This document shows positions 1 through 7,548 of a stretch of 11,713 bases of DNA, piece after piece. The DNA is from an uncultured Veillonella sp. GTDB lineage: Bacteria > Bacillota > Negativicutes > Veillonellales > Veillonellaceae. A model generated the notes under the pieces. It was given only the letters and a program-made list of their open reading frames with translations. It was not told the origin of the DNA and searched no databases. Every line of letters starts with the position of its first letter. The first letter of the stretch is position 1. The DNA is taken from positions 1-11,713 of the forward strand of contig CALGLI010000251.1 in NCBI GenBank assembly GCA_937930265.1, written 5' to 3'. The position numbers were made by a program, and so were the translations under genes.

Positions 1-1409
1 CCCAATTGTTGGGCTATGTAGGGGAAGTCAGTGAAGATGAGCTGGCGCAAGTGAAACAAGCAGAGTTAGACGGAACGCATATGGGTGGCACCATTGGTCC
101 TGGTACAATTTTAGGTCGTTCTGGGCTAGAGAAAATGTACGATTCTGTGCTACGTGGTGTAGACGGTGGTCGTCAAGTAGAGGTGGATGCCAGTGGACGC
201 CCTGTAGAAGAAGTAGGACGTAAACACACCATACCAGGTCGCAATATTCATTTAACCATTGATTTGAATCTACAAAAAGTGGCTGAAAAAGCTGTCTATG
301 ATCAATTAGCAGCGCTTAGAAAACAAGGTATTCCTGCGAAGGGAGCTGCTGTAGTGGCTCTAGATCCTAATACAGGGGCGGTCCTCGCTATGGTTAGTGC
401 GCCAGGGTTCAATCCAAACTGGTTTGCGAAGGGGATTACTACGGAACAATGGAATCAGCTAAATACAGATGCTAATCATCCTTTTGAAAATAAAGTAGTT
501 ACTGGTGAGTATCCGCCAGGGTCTCCTTTCAAAATTATTACGGGTGCAGCGGCTTTAGAATTGAAAAAGGTAACTCCTAATGAAATGATTTATGACAGTG
601 GTAAACACTGGTTAATCGATAAGCGAAATGCAGAAGGAGAGGCATTAGGTTGGCTTGATTTTAACAAAGCATTGGCGAAGTCAGATAATGTATATTTCTA
701 TGAAATGGGCAATCGATTAGGTATCGATAATATTGATACATATGCGAAGATTTTTGGGCTTGGTGAGAAGACGGGGATCAAGTTATATGATGAAGGAAGC
801 GGTAATATTGCCAGTCCCGAATACAAACGAAAAGTATTTAATCAAGATTGGTACTTAGGGGAAACCTTCGATGCCGCTATTGGACAGTCTTTCACATTGG
901 TGACGCCGATACAAATGGCAGTGATGATGTCTGAGATTGCTAACGGGGGGATTCGCTATCAACCGTATGTAGTGAGTCGTATCGATAATGCTGATGGAAC
1001 GCCAGAAGAGATTTTTGGGCCTAAGAAATTAGGAGTCTTGCAGGTATCGAAAGCCGTCATGGATATTGTTCGCAATGGTCTTAGAGATGTAACCTTGGAA
1101 GGTGGTACGGCAGGGGAAATTTTTAAAGGCTTATCCTTAGCCGTAGCTGGTAAAACGGGGACGGCGGAAAATGCTACTGGTCGTGACCATGGTTGGTTCG
1201 TTGCCTATGCACCGTACGACAAGCCTCGTATCGTCGTGGTAGCCTTAGTAGAACAAGGCGGCTTTGGTGCCGTTTCTGCAGGGTCCATTGTACGTCCTAT
1301 TTTAGAAGAATACTTTCACATTCCTAAGCCGGTCATAGTCCCTGTGAATGATAAGAAAGAGGATGCAAAACAAGAGGCGAACTCTGGAAAAGAGCAAAAG
1401 GTAGACTAG
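1..1409 (+). CDS. mrdA: Penicillin-binding protein 2 (class B transpeptidase), 3' part; 5' end outside window
   Basis: The reading frame is open to the left edge, so the N-terminal membrane anchor and part of the pedestal domain are missing. The visible ~468 residues contain the whole transpeptidase domain. Counting from the TTG codon at position 6 as residue 1, the active-site SxxK motif is S173-P-F-K176 (Ser codon at 522-524), SxN is S226-D-N228 and KTG is K383-T-G385 followed by TAE. The early GTILGRSGLE stretch is typical of the PBP2/MrdA group. Known family role: cross-linking of new peptidoglycan at the outer face of the inner membrane during elongation, with a SEDS glycosyltransferase partner. 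The rodA gene begins 9 nt downstream, which supports PBP2 over the division enzyme PBP3/FtsI. The last ~25 residues are Lys/Glu/Gln-rich and probably disordered. Confidence 0.93.
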   Translation, partial: QLLGYVGEVSEDELAQVKQAELDGTHMGGTIGPGTILGRSGLEKMYDSVLRGVDGGRQVEVDASGRPVEEVGRKHTIPGRNIHLTIDLNLQKVAEKAVYDQLAALRKQGIPAKGAAVVALDPNTGAVLAMVSAPGFNPNWFAKGITTEQWNQLNTDANHPFENKVVTGEYPPGSPFKIITGAAALELKKVTPNEMIYDSGKHWLIDKRNAEGEALGWLDFNKALAKSDNVYFYEMGNRLGIDNIDTYAKIFGLGEKTGIKLYDEGSGNIASPEYKRKVFNQDWYLGETFDAAIGQSFTLVTPIQMAVMMSEIANGGIRYQPYVVSRIDNADGTPEEIFGPKKLGVLQVSKAVMDIVRNGLRDVTLEGGTAGEIFKGLSLAVAGKTGTAENATGRDHGWFVAYAPYDKPRIVVVALVEQGGFGAVSAGSIVRPILEEYFHIPKPVIVPVNDKKEDAKQEANSGKEQKVD

Positions 1410-1418
1410 GAGTATACT

Positions 1419-2522
1419 ATGTGGCAGAGAATTATACGTGAATGGGATTGGATTTTGGTGCTATCCACCATCAGCTTGATTATCATTGGTTGTGTTGTTA
1501 TTGGCAGTGCGACCCATGTCAATCGAGAAGGATTGCAAATTACGGGATTAGTATCGAAACAATTGCTATTCTTTGGATTAAATATTGTAGCCATTGTAGG
1601 TCTGCAATGGCTAGATTACGAGCGTTTGCGCCCCTATGCGAAGTGGATTTATGGTGCCACTATCGTCATGCTTTTGGCAGTTATGGTGGTAGGTACATCG
1701 GCACTAGGAGCACAACGATGGATTCAGATTGGTCCTGTTACGATCCAACCATCAGAGTTTACAAAGCTGATGATGATCATTAGCTTGGCAAACATGCTGG
1801 AAAGTCGAGTAGGAAAGTTAAATACGTTCAAAGAGTTATTGCCAGTATTTTTATTTTTAGGAATCCCTGCCTTGTTGGTGTTTAAGCAACCAGATTTGGG
1901 AACATCCTTAGTGTATGTAGCTATATTAGCAGGCATGCTTTTTGTGAGCGGTATTCGTATGCGGTTAGTGCAAATTATGTTGGGTACTATGGTAGCGTTG
2001 TTGCCCTTAAGCTGGTTTGTTTTGCAAGAGTATCAAAAACAACGGATTATGGTGTTTTTGAATCCTAATGTAGATCCTTTTGGCGCAGGGTATCATATTA
2101 TCCAATCTAAAATTGCCATTGGTTCAGGATTGCTCTTTGGTAAAGGACTCTTTGAAGGGACTCAAAGTCAGTTGAACTTTCTACCAGAAAACCATACGGA
2201 CTTTATTTTCTCCGTAGTAGGAGAAGAATTAGGTCTTCTCGGGTGTTTTGTGGTCTTAGGATTACTATTGGTGGTTGTATATCGTAGTTTCTTAATTGCG
2301 AAACGATCCGTAGATCCCTTTGGCATGTTAATTGCCACAGGCGTTGGATCCATGCTGCTATTTGAAGTCTTAGTCAATGTAGGTATGACCACTGGTATTA
2401 TGCCTGTAACGGGTATTCCATTGCCTTTCATCAGTTACGGTGTAAGTGCGTTAACAACAAATCTATTGAGTATAGGTTTATTATTAAATATAGTGATGCG
2501 CCAGAAAAAGCGCATGTTTTAA
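1419..2522 (+). CDS. rodA: Rod-shape SEDS peptidoglycan glycosyltransferase RodA
   Basis: A 367-residue polytopic membrane protein of the FtsW/RodA/SpoVE (SEDS) family, at normal length. Diagnostic stretches are GAQRWI near residue 97, PSEFTKL near 111, QPDLGTSL near 157, LPENHTDFIF at 255-264 followed by GEELGLLG, and PVTGIPLPFISYG near the C-terminus. Asp261 in the HTDF motif falls in the conserved extracytoplasmic loop thought to hold the catalytic acid in SEDS enzymes. The start is ATG at 1419 with AGGAG at 1408-1412, which overlaps the mrdA stop codon. RodA polymerises glycan strands from lipid II and pairs with the class B PBP encoded just upstream. The choice of RodA over FtsW rests on this linkage and on the final motif. 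After SYG the sequence is VSALTTN where most RodA proteins have GSSLLTN, a mild variant. Confidence 0.93.
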   Translation: MWQRIIREWDWILVLSTISLIIIGCVVIGSATHVNREGLQITGLVSKQLLFFGLNIVAIVGLQWLDYERLRPYAKWIYGATIVMLLAVMVVGTSALGAQRWIQIGPVTIQPSEFTKLMMIISLANMLESRVGKLNTFKELLPVFLFLGIPALLVFKQPDLGTSLVYVAILAGMLFVSGIRMRLVQIMLGTMVALLPLSWFVLQEYQKQRIMVFLNPNVDPFGAGYHIIQSKIAIGSGLLFGKGLFEGTQSQLNFLPENHTDFIFSVVGEELGLLGCFVVLGLLLVVVYRSFLIAKRSVDPFGMLIATGVGSMLLFEVLVNVGMTTGIMPVTGIPLPFISYGVSALTTNLLSIGLLLNIVMRQKKRMF

Positions 2523-2531
2523 GTAGTAAAA

Positions 2532-2549
2532 AAGAGGCTAGTGCCTCTT
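2532..2549 (+). promoter_or_regulatory. Intercistronic hairpin abutting a ribosome-binding site
   Basis: A perfect 7-bp stem AAGAGGC/GCCTCTT with loop TAGT lies between the rodA stop and the next start. It is directly followed by the SD GGAGG at 2550-2554. Only two T residues end the right arm, so it is unlikely to be an efficient terminator. The right arm (CCTC at 2544-2547) could instead pair with GAGG of the SD. It may be an mRNA stability or translation-tuning element within the operon. Confidence 0.5.
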
Positions 2550-2558
2550 GGAGGTTGT

Positions 2559-4442
2559 ATGATTCAATTAGATCTATCATGGTTACAACATGTGGAAAAG
2601 CCTGCCCGTTATATGGGCGGGGAATGGAATAGCGTTGCCAAGAATCATTCGGAAGTGGATGTGACGATGGCTTTCGCGTTTCCAGATGTATATGAAGTGA
2701 GTATGAGCCATTTAGGCATCAAGATTCTATATGGTATAGTCAATGAACGTCCAGACGCGGCGGCAGAGCGTGTGTTTGCTCCTTGGCATGATATGGAAGC
2801 GGAAATGCGCAATCGAGAAATTCCTTTATTTTCTTTGGAAACGAAAACACCGATTCGTGACTTTGATTTATTGGCATTTACATTGCAATATGAAATGTGC
2901 TACACAAATATCATTAATATGTTAGATTTGGCAGGTATTCCTTTTTATGGAAAGGATCGAGACTTGTCGTTCCCTCTATTAATTGGTGGTGGACCCTGCG
3001 TATACAATATGGAGCCTATTGCAGATTTCTTTGATGTCGTATCCATTGGTGAATCAGAAGATTGGATCAACGAATTTATTGATTTATATAAAGCTGAGAA
3101 AGAAAAAGGATTCCCTGGTGGCAAAGAGGCCTTTTTACGGAAAGCAGCACAAATTGAAGGGACCTATATTCCTAGTTTGTATGAACCACAGTATTCAGAA
3201 TCTGGGGATTTTGCAGGGATGAAAGTATTGGCAGAAGAAGCGCCCAAAATTGTCAAAAAACGTATCGTAGAAGATATGGAGGCTGCTTTCTATCCGACAA
3301 AACCTGTGGTGCCATACTTAGATATTGTTCATGATAGAGCAGTACTGGAATTGTTTAGAGGGTGTTTACGTGGTTGCCGTTTTTGCCAAGCAGGGATGTT
3401 ATACCGTCCAGTGCGTGAACGAACTCCAGAACGATTGGTACAATTAGCCAAAGATATTATTGCCAATACGGGATATAATGAAATCTCCTTGATGTCTTTA
3501 AGTTCTGCGGACTATTCTAAATTGCCAGAATTAGTAGATATGTTGATGGAAGAATTTAAAGATAAACAAGTGAGCGTTAGTTTGCCATCCTTGCGCATCG
3601 ATGCATTCTCTATCGATATTGCGAAAAAAGTACAGCAAGTGCGCAAAAGTGGCTTAACTTTCGCTCCAGAAGCGGGCTCTCAAAGAATGCGTGATGTGAT
3701 CAACAAAGGCGTTAGCGAGGAAGACTTGATGTCCGCCTGTGAAAATGCTTTCAAGTCTGGTTGGAATACAGTGAAGCTCTATTTTATGATGGGCTTGCCC
3801 ACAGAAACCGATGACGATGTAGCAGGTATTGCTGACTTAGCCTATAAAGTGCTTGATTTACATCGAGAGATTACGGGTAAACGGAATGGTAAGGTAACAG
3901 TAAGTTGCTCTTTCTTTGTGCCAAAATCACATTCTCCATACCAATGGTACGGACAACAAGATGTGGAAGAAATTCATCGTAAACAAAAGTATTTAAAATC
4001 CTTAATCAACAATAGAAATATTTCCTATCATTACCATGATGGCTATACAGGATATTTAGAAGCGGTCTTCGCTCGTGGAGACAGACGCTTAGCGGCATCC
4101 GTTATAGAAGCATGGAAGTTAGGCTGTAAATTTGATGGATGGACTGAGTATTTTGATTACGATAAATGGATGCAGGCTTTCAAAAATACCAATGTTGATC
4201 CAGAATATTATGCACGACGAGATCGTGATTTTTCAGAAGCCTTACCATGGGATCATCTTGATGATACGGTTAGTAAAGAGTTTTTACGCCGTGAATGGGA
4301 ACGTGCAGTGGATGGTACATTAACTTGGGATTGCCGTCGCAAGCCATGCAATGGTTGTAATGCATGTCCAGAGTTGGGCACACCGATTATTGATTATAAG
4401 GAGGGTGGACGTGTTGAGAAAGTTACGTTTGGCCTTACATAA
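2559..4442 (+). CDS. TIGR03960-type B12-binding radical SAM protein
   Basis: A 627-residue protein. ATG 2559 is chosen because GGAGG at 2550-2554 sits 4 nt before it and the protein then opens with the family-typical region VEKPARYMGGEWNSVAKN. An earlier in-frame GTG at 2541 lies inside a hairpin with no SD. The N-terminal ~200 residues resemble the cobalamin-binding-like part of this family. The [4Fe-4S]/SAM motif CX3CX2C is C269, C273, C276 (context LFRGCLRGCRFCQAG), followed by GLTFAPEAGSQRMRDVINKG near 365-384. A second cluster, CX4CX2CX2C, at C592, C597, C600 and C603 could hold another Fe-S cluster or a metal. The substrate is unknown. In many Firmicutes this gene is next to or fused with a DUF2344 gene and lies near RNase G, as here, which hints at RNA modification or processing. 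That role is inference. Confidence 0.9.
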   Translation: MIQLDLSWLQHVEKPARYMGGEWNSVAKNHSEVDVTMAFAFPDVYEVSMSHLGIKILYGIVNERPDAAAERVFAPWHDMEAEMRNREIPLFSLETKTPIRDFDLLAFTLQYEMCYTNIINMLDLAGIPFYGKDRDLSFPLLIGGGPCVYNMEPIADFFDVVSIGESEDWINEFIDLYKAEKEKGFPGGKEAFLRKAAQIEGTYIPSLYEPQYSESGDFAGMKVLAEEAPKIVKKRIVEDMEAAFYPTKPVVPYLDIVHDRAVLELFRGCLRGCRFCQAGMLYRPVRERTPERLVQLAKDIIANTGYNEISLMSLSSADYSKLPELVDMLMEEFKDKQVSVSLPSLRIDAFSIDIAKKVQQVRKSGLTFAPEAGSQRMRDVINKGVSEEDLMSACENAFKSGWNTVKLYFMMGLPTETDDDVAGIADLAYKVLDLHREITGKRNGKVTVSCSFFVPKSHSPYQWYGQQDVEEIHRKQKYLKSLINNRNISYHYHDGYTGYLEAVFARGDRRLAASVIEAWKLGCKFDGWTEYFDYDKWMQAFKNTNVDPEYYARRDRDFSEALPWDHLDDTVSKEFLRREWERAVDGTLTWDCRRKPCNGCNACPELGTPIIDYKEGGRVEKVTFGLT

Positions 4443-5103
4443 GGGAGAAGAACTGCGCTTCTTATCTCATTTAGATTATGCCTCTGCTATTGAGCGCATG
4501 ATTCGTCGCAGTGGCATTAAAATGGCCTATTCTGAGGGCTTTAACCCGCATATGAAAATTAGCTTTTCTTCTGCCCTAGCACTGGGGATTACGGCGAGTG
4601 CTGAATATTGCGATATGGATGTCCTAGAAGAAGGAACATTAGAAGAGTTAATGAACCGACTTTCAGAAGCAGCACCGAAAGGGCTAGAAGTGTTAGATGG
4701 TCGATTCATGCCAGATAAAGTGAAAAAAATGATGGCTATCTGCAACTATGCGGTCTATGAAGTCAAGGGGCCTGTTACAGAAGAGGTAGATTGGGCAGAT
4801 TTGTTGGAGCCTTTCAACAGCGCAGAAGAAGTGTTGTATGAAAAAGTAACGCCGAAGAAAACAAGAACCATTGACGTGAAACATTTCATTAAGGAACCAT
4901 TAGTAGCCACAGTGGAAGATGGAATGGTGACCATACGCATGGCTATCGGCGTATATCCAGAAGGGACTATGAAACCGGGGGATATGTGGAAATTGGGGAA
5001 AGAACAATACGGCTGGCCTGTAACAGAGAGTTATTCTATTCACCGTGAAGCGATTCTGATTGAAACGGATGGGGCTTGTATTACGCCACTAGAAGTGGAA
5101 TAA
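4411..5103 (+). CDS. DUF2344 (TIGR03936) radical SAM-associated protein
   Basis: About 230 residues. The N-terminal part is strongly family-like: LRLALHKGEELRFLSHLDY, then a Tyr-Ser-Glu-Gly-Phe-Asn-Pro-His segment and KISFSSALALGI. The remainder is less conserved. The start is GTG 4411 or TTG 4414, both downstream of AAGGAGG at 4398-4404 with spacing of 6 and 9 nt. Upstream in-frame codons give an N-terminus that does not look like the family. The gene overlaps the 3' end of the radical SAM gene by about 30 nt, so the two are probably translationally coupled. In other bacteria the two are sometimes one polypeptide, which suggests a physical complex. No catalytic residues are recognisable. It may bind substrate for the radical SAM partner, but its function is unknown. 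Confidence 0.87.
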   Translation: MLRKLRLALHKGEELRFLSHLDYASAIERMIRRSGIKMAYSEGFNPHMKISFSSALALGITASAEYCDMDVLEEGTLEELMNRLSEAAPKGLEVLDGRFMPDKVKKMMAICNYAVYEVKGPVTEEVDWADLLEPFNSAEEVLYEKVTPKKTRTIDVKHFIKEPLVATVEDGMVTIRMAIGVYPEGTMKPGDMWKLGKEQYGWPVTESYSIHREAILIETDGACITPLEVE

Positions 5104-5112
5104 GGAGAGATT

Positions 5113-6531
5113 ATGAATCGATTATATGCTAATGTGATGAAAGAGGAAACTAGTCTTGCCATTGTGGACGAGACAGGGGCGTTACAACAGATTATCTATG
5201 AACGACCACAGCTGTCGAACCGAGTGCATCATATGTATAAAGGGGTTGTGAAAAATGTTCTGCCTGGTATGAGCGCTGCTTTCCTCGACATTGGCATCGG
5301 TCAAAACGTGTACTTGAACCTACAAGAACAAGGGAAGCAGAAAAAAGTTCATGTTGGGGAAGTGCTACTCGTGCAGATTGTGAAAGATGCCATGCTTGGT
5401 AAAAGTGCGCGTGTTACTACCGATGTAAGTTTAGCTGGTCACTACATGGTCCTATTGCCCAATGATCAACAGATTCATATTTCTAAAAAGATTACAGACC
5501 CAGAGGTGCGTCAGTCTTTGAAAGATATGGCACAACCGTATTTAGAGCGGGGTGTAGGATTTATTCTGCGCACTGCAGCTATGGGGGCTACGCAAGAAGA
5601 GATTGCCAGGGATATGGCTTATTTGCATCAGACTTGGGAGCATTTACAAAAGCGTTATAAAGTAGCACAAAATGGGACTGAAATCTATGGAGATGCGAAC
5701 CTTTGGTATCGTGTCATCCGTGATTATGTAGGGCCTACGGTAGGTTCCATTATGGTGGATGATGTAGCTGCTTATGAAGAGTTGCAACAGCTCCTCGGGG
5801 CTGGACGATTTGGTAAGACGATAGAAGTGAGTTTGTGGAATCAGAAGGAAGATATTTTTAAGACCCATGGTATCGAAGAACAAATCGATGCGCTTTTAAA
5901 TCATCGTATTGATTTGCCATCTGGTGGTTCTTTGCAGATTGACCAAACAGAGGCGCTCACTGTCATCGATGTCAACTCAGCTCATTACAGCGGCAAGAAT
6001 GAACAAGTGGGACAGGTGGCGAAACGTGTGAACCAAGAAGCGGCCTATATGATTGCTAGACAATTGCGATTGCGAAATCTTGGTGGGATTATTATTTGTG
6101 ACTTCATTGATATGCCGAAACAGGATATGGAAGAACTTGTGCAGCTGATGAATCATCTAGTGAAACAGGATCCTATTAAAACTGTGGTATGTGGTATTAC
6201 ATCATTAGGGTTGTTGGAATTGACACGGAAGCGGGAGCGCCAAAGTATTCCATCTATCCTTTTTAATACTTGTTCCAGCTGTGGTGGCACTGGGCATGTA
6301 CTAAAAGGAGAAACGGTATACTTGCAAATCTTGCGCCGTCTGCGAGAATTGTATCGCTTTGGTCGATTAAAAATGGATGTATCCATTGTGGTGCATCCAG
6401 ATGTGGGCGTATTCTTCACGAAACAAGTATTAGAATCGTTGCGTACAGAGTTGCAACGAACTATACAGATTGAAAATGATGCCACAATGGGACTAGAAGC
6501 CTATTCCCTATTAGCCTTAGGTGATGTATAA
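5113..6531 (+). CDS. rng: Ribonuclease G (RNase E/G family endoribonuclease)
   Basis: 472 residues, the length of RNase G rather than the longer RNase E with a degradosome scaffold. An S1 RNA-binding domain covers about 36-115 (YKGVVKNVLPGMSAAFLDIG). FILRTAA near 150-156 matches the 5'-monophosphate sensor region. The DNase I-like catalytic part has D286 in VIDVNS and D330 in ICDFID, which match the two Mg-binding aspartates of the family. The Zn-link Cys pair is C387 and C390 in TCSSCGGTG. Known role: cleavage of single-stranded AU-rich RNA, including 16S rRNA 5' maturation and mRNA decay, usually as a dimer or tetramer. ATG 5113 follows AAGGAGAG that overlaps the upstream stop, with a 9-nt intergenic gap. 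It is the last gene of the cluster. The rplU-rpmA genes that often follow it in Firmicutes are absent here. Confidence 0.95.
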   Translation: MNRLYANVMKEETSLAIVDETGALQQIIYERPQLSNRVHHMYKGVVKNVLPGMSAAFLDIGIGQNVYLNLQEQGKQKKVHVGEVLLVQIVKDAMLGKSARVTTDVSLAGHYMVLLPNDQQIHISKKITDPEVRQSLKDMAQPYLERGVGFILRTAAMGATQEEIARDMAYLHQTWEHLQKRYKVAQNGTEIYGDANLWYRVIRDYVGPTVGSIMVDDVAAYEELQQLLGAGRFGKTIEVSLWNQKEDIFKTHGIEEQIDALLNHRIDLPSGGSLQIDQTEALTVIDVNSAHYSGKNEQVGQVAKRVNQEAAYMIARQLRLRNLGGIIICDFIDMPKQDMEELVQLMNHLVKQDPIKTVVCGITSLGLLELTRKRERQSIPSILFNTCSSCGGTGHVLKGETVYLQILRRLRELYRFGRLKMDVSIVVHPDVGVFFTKQVLESLRTELQRTIQIENDATMGLEAYSLLALGDV

Positions 6532-6587
6532 TAAAATTAGTACTAAAAATAATTACAGTTTTTATATGAAATGTAATATTTTTAAGA

Positions 6588-6616
6588 AAAAGTGCTTGGG
6601 ACTGCCAAGCACTTTT
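6588..6616 (+). terminator. Strong hairpin terminator after rng
   Basis: A perfect 12-bp stem AAAAGTGCTTGG/CCAAGCACTTTT with loop GACTG, followed by GTTGTTATTT. A-rich DNA on the left and T-rich DNA on the right would let it work in both directions. It closes the mrdA-rng transcription unit. It also lies only 23 nt before the mntP start, so mntP transcripts must either read through it or begin inside or just past it. Confidence 0.88.
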
Positions 6617-6639
6617 GTTGTTATTTACAGGAGGGACTT

Positions 6640-7203
6640 GTGTCATACCTTGAAATATTAATTTTATCGATAGGTCTTGCCATGGATGCCTTTGCGGTTT
6701 CTATTTGTAAATCATCACAGATGAAATCAGATCCAACGATGAAAAAGATCACATTGGCATTTTTATTTGGGACCTTTCAATGTTTGATGCCCTTGATAGG
6801 GGCTGCCGTAGGATCTCAGTTTTCACAAAACTTTGATGACTGGGACCACTGGGTTATCTTTATTACATTAGGCTATTTGGGTATTAACATGATTCGTGCT
6901 TCTCTCAGCGATGAGGAAGAAGATAAAACAAAGGTGGATTGGAAAGAGATGTTAGCCTTGTCCATTGCCACTAGTATCGATGCCTTAGCGGTAGGAGTTA
7001 CCATTGCGCTCTTGCATGTGGATGTGTATTTCACATCACTTACCATAGGGGTGATTACCTTCTTGGTGTGCCTCGTGGGAATATTCAGTGGGTATCATAT
7101 GATGAAAGCATTCCGTGAAAGAGCAGAAATGGCAGGGGGTGTTATATTGATTCTGATAGGGGTTAAAATATTATTGCAGCATTTAGGGTATCTACCTCGC
7201 TAA
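6640..7203 (+). CDS. mntP: MntP-type manganese efflux pump
   Basis: 187 residues, the normal family length. The start is GTG 6640 with AGGAGG at 6629-6634 (5-nt spacing). This gives the typical N-terminus MSYLEILILSIGLAMDAFAV. Upstream in-frame codons would read through the terminator hairpin. It has six predicted membrane helices arranged as two related halves. The paired signatures are GLAMDAFAVSI near 12-22 and SIATSIDALAVGV near 108-120, each with a membrane-embedded acidic residue (D16 and D114). A charged cytoplasmic loop DEEEDKTKVD separates the halves. The family exports Mn(II) to prevent manganese toxicity. No yybP-ykoY-type Mn riboswitch is evident in the short leader. A structured repeat begins directly after the stop codon. 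Confidence 0.92.
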   Translation: MSYLEILILSIGLAMDAFAVSICKSSQMKSDPTMKKITLAFLFGTFQCLMPLIGAAVGSQFSQNFDDWDHWVIFITLGYLGINMIRASLSDEEEDKTKVDWKEMLALSIATSIDALAVGVTIALLHVDVYFTSLTIGVITFLVCLVGIFSGYHMMKAFRERAEMAGGVILILIGVKILLQHLGYLPR

Positions 7204-7395
7204 ATCGTCTCTTGCTGTGCTATGTAGCCTGTGGCAATCTTGAGTTATTGGTAAAGGGAAGAGTGCGACACATTCCTTCACAAACGGTATTTCATAATGT
7301 TTGTTCAGGAACATGTCGCACTCTTCTTGGGCTTATGCAATTTATCTAGTAAAGGTCGCCACAAGGCTACTACGCGCAACTGCGTTCCTCTGCGG
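7204..7395. repeat. Structured intergenic repeat element, copy 1
   Basis: This region matches the DNA after 11579. A 31-nt block (7204-7234, containing ATCGTCTCTTG and AGCCTGTGG) is followed by an 18-nt variable spacer, AAAGGGAAGAG, a variable stem arm, and a 26-nt core at 7281-7306 that is identical in both copies. Within copy 1, GTAGCCTGTGGC (7224-7235) is inverted as GCCACAAGGCTAC (7358-7370), so the hairpin at 7258-7326 sits inside a larger closing stem. The first block starts at the base after the mntP TAA. The right boundary is uncertain. A GC-rich tract to about 7395 (with CGCAACTGCG) may belong to it, after which the tRNA promoter begins. No ORF or transposase is present. It could be a non-autonomous mobile or REP-like element, or a structured RNA. 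Confidence 0.75.
7258..7326 (+). repeat. Long nested hairpin inside repeat copy 1
   Basis: The outer arms are 7258-7277 (GAAGAGTGCGACACATTCCT) and 7307-7326 (AGGAACATGTCGCACTCTTC). They pair over 20 positions with two adjacent mismatches (13 bp, 2 mismatches, 5 bp). Inside, ACAAAC (7280-7285) pairs with GTTTGT (7299-7304), closing a 13-nt loop with TTTCATAA in its middle. The structure can form in RNA or as a DNA cruciform. No T-run follows the right arm, so it is not a classical intrinsic terminator. Confidence 0.85.
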
Positions 7396-7406
7396 GAAAA
7401 AAGTGC

Positions 7407-7435
7407 TTGACGGAATATATTTGGTGGTTTATAAT
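7407..7435 (+). promoter_or_regulatory. Near-consensus sigma-70/SigA promoter for tRNA-Ser
   Basis: The -35 box is TTGACG (7407-7412), the spacer is 17 nt and the -10 box is TATAAT (7430-7435). An A6 tract lies just upstream, like an UP element. Transcription should start near 7442, about 10 nt before the mature tRNA. Confidence 0.9.
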
Positions 7436-7451
7436 AATTAAGTATTCACTT

Positions 7452-7542
7452 GGAGAGGTGTCCGAGCGGCTTAAGGAGCATGATTGGAAATCATGTGTGC
7501 GGTGATACCGTACCGAGGGTTCAAATCCCTCTCTCTCCGCCA
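7452..7542 (+). tRNA. tRNA-Ser (anticodon GGA), CCA encoded
   Basis: A class II tRNA. The acceptor stem is GGAGAGG (7452-7458) with TCTCTCC (7532-7538, one G-U pair), then discriminator G and encoded CCA (7540-7542). The anticodon stem is CATGA/TCATG around loop TTGGAAA, which places GGA at 7486-7488 to read UCC and UCU serine codons. The long variable arm typical of serine tRNAs pairs GTGCGGT (7497-7503) with ACCGTAC (7507-7513) around GAT. The T arm is GAGGG-TTCAAAT-CCCTC. It has its own promoter and terminator. Confidence 0.98.
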
Positions 7543-7548
7543 AGGTTT

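Noticed and set aside
2541..2558. GTG at 2541 as start of the radical SAM gene
   Set aside because: It lies in a hairpin loop and has no SD. ATG 2559 has GGAGG and gives the family-typical N-terminus.
4351..4410. Upstream start for the DUF2344 gene
   Set aside because: The added residues are the Cys-rich tail of the radical SAM gene read in another frame. The AAGGAGG site supports 4411 or 4414.
6592..6639. Upstream start for mntP
   Set aside because: It would begin inside the terminator stem and add residues absent from the MntP family.
6587..7409. Shared AAAAAGTGCTTG in the rng terminator and upstream of the tRNA promoter
   Set aside because: A 12-nt match between two A-rich regulatory sites is compatible with chance. 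The surrounding bases do not match.
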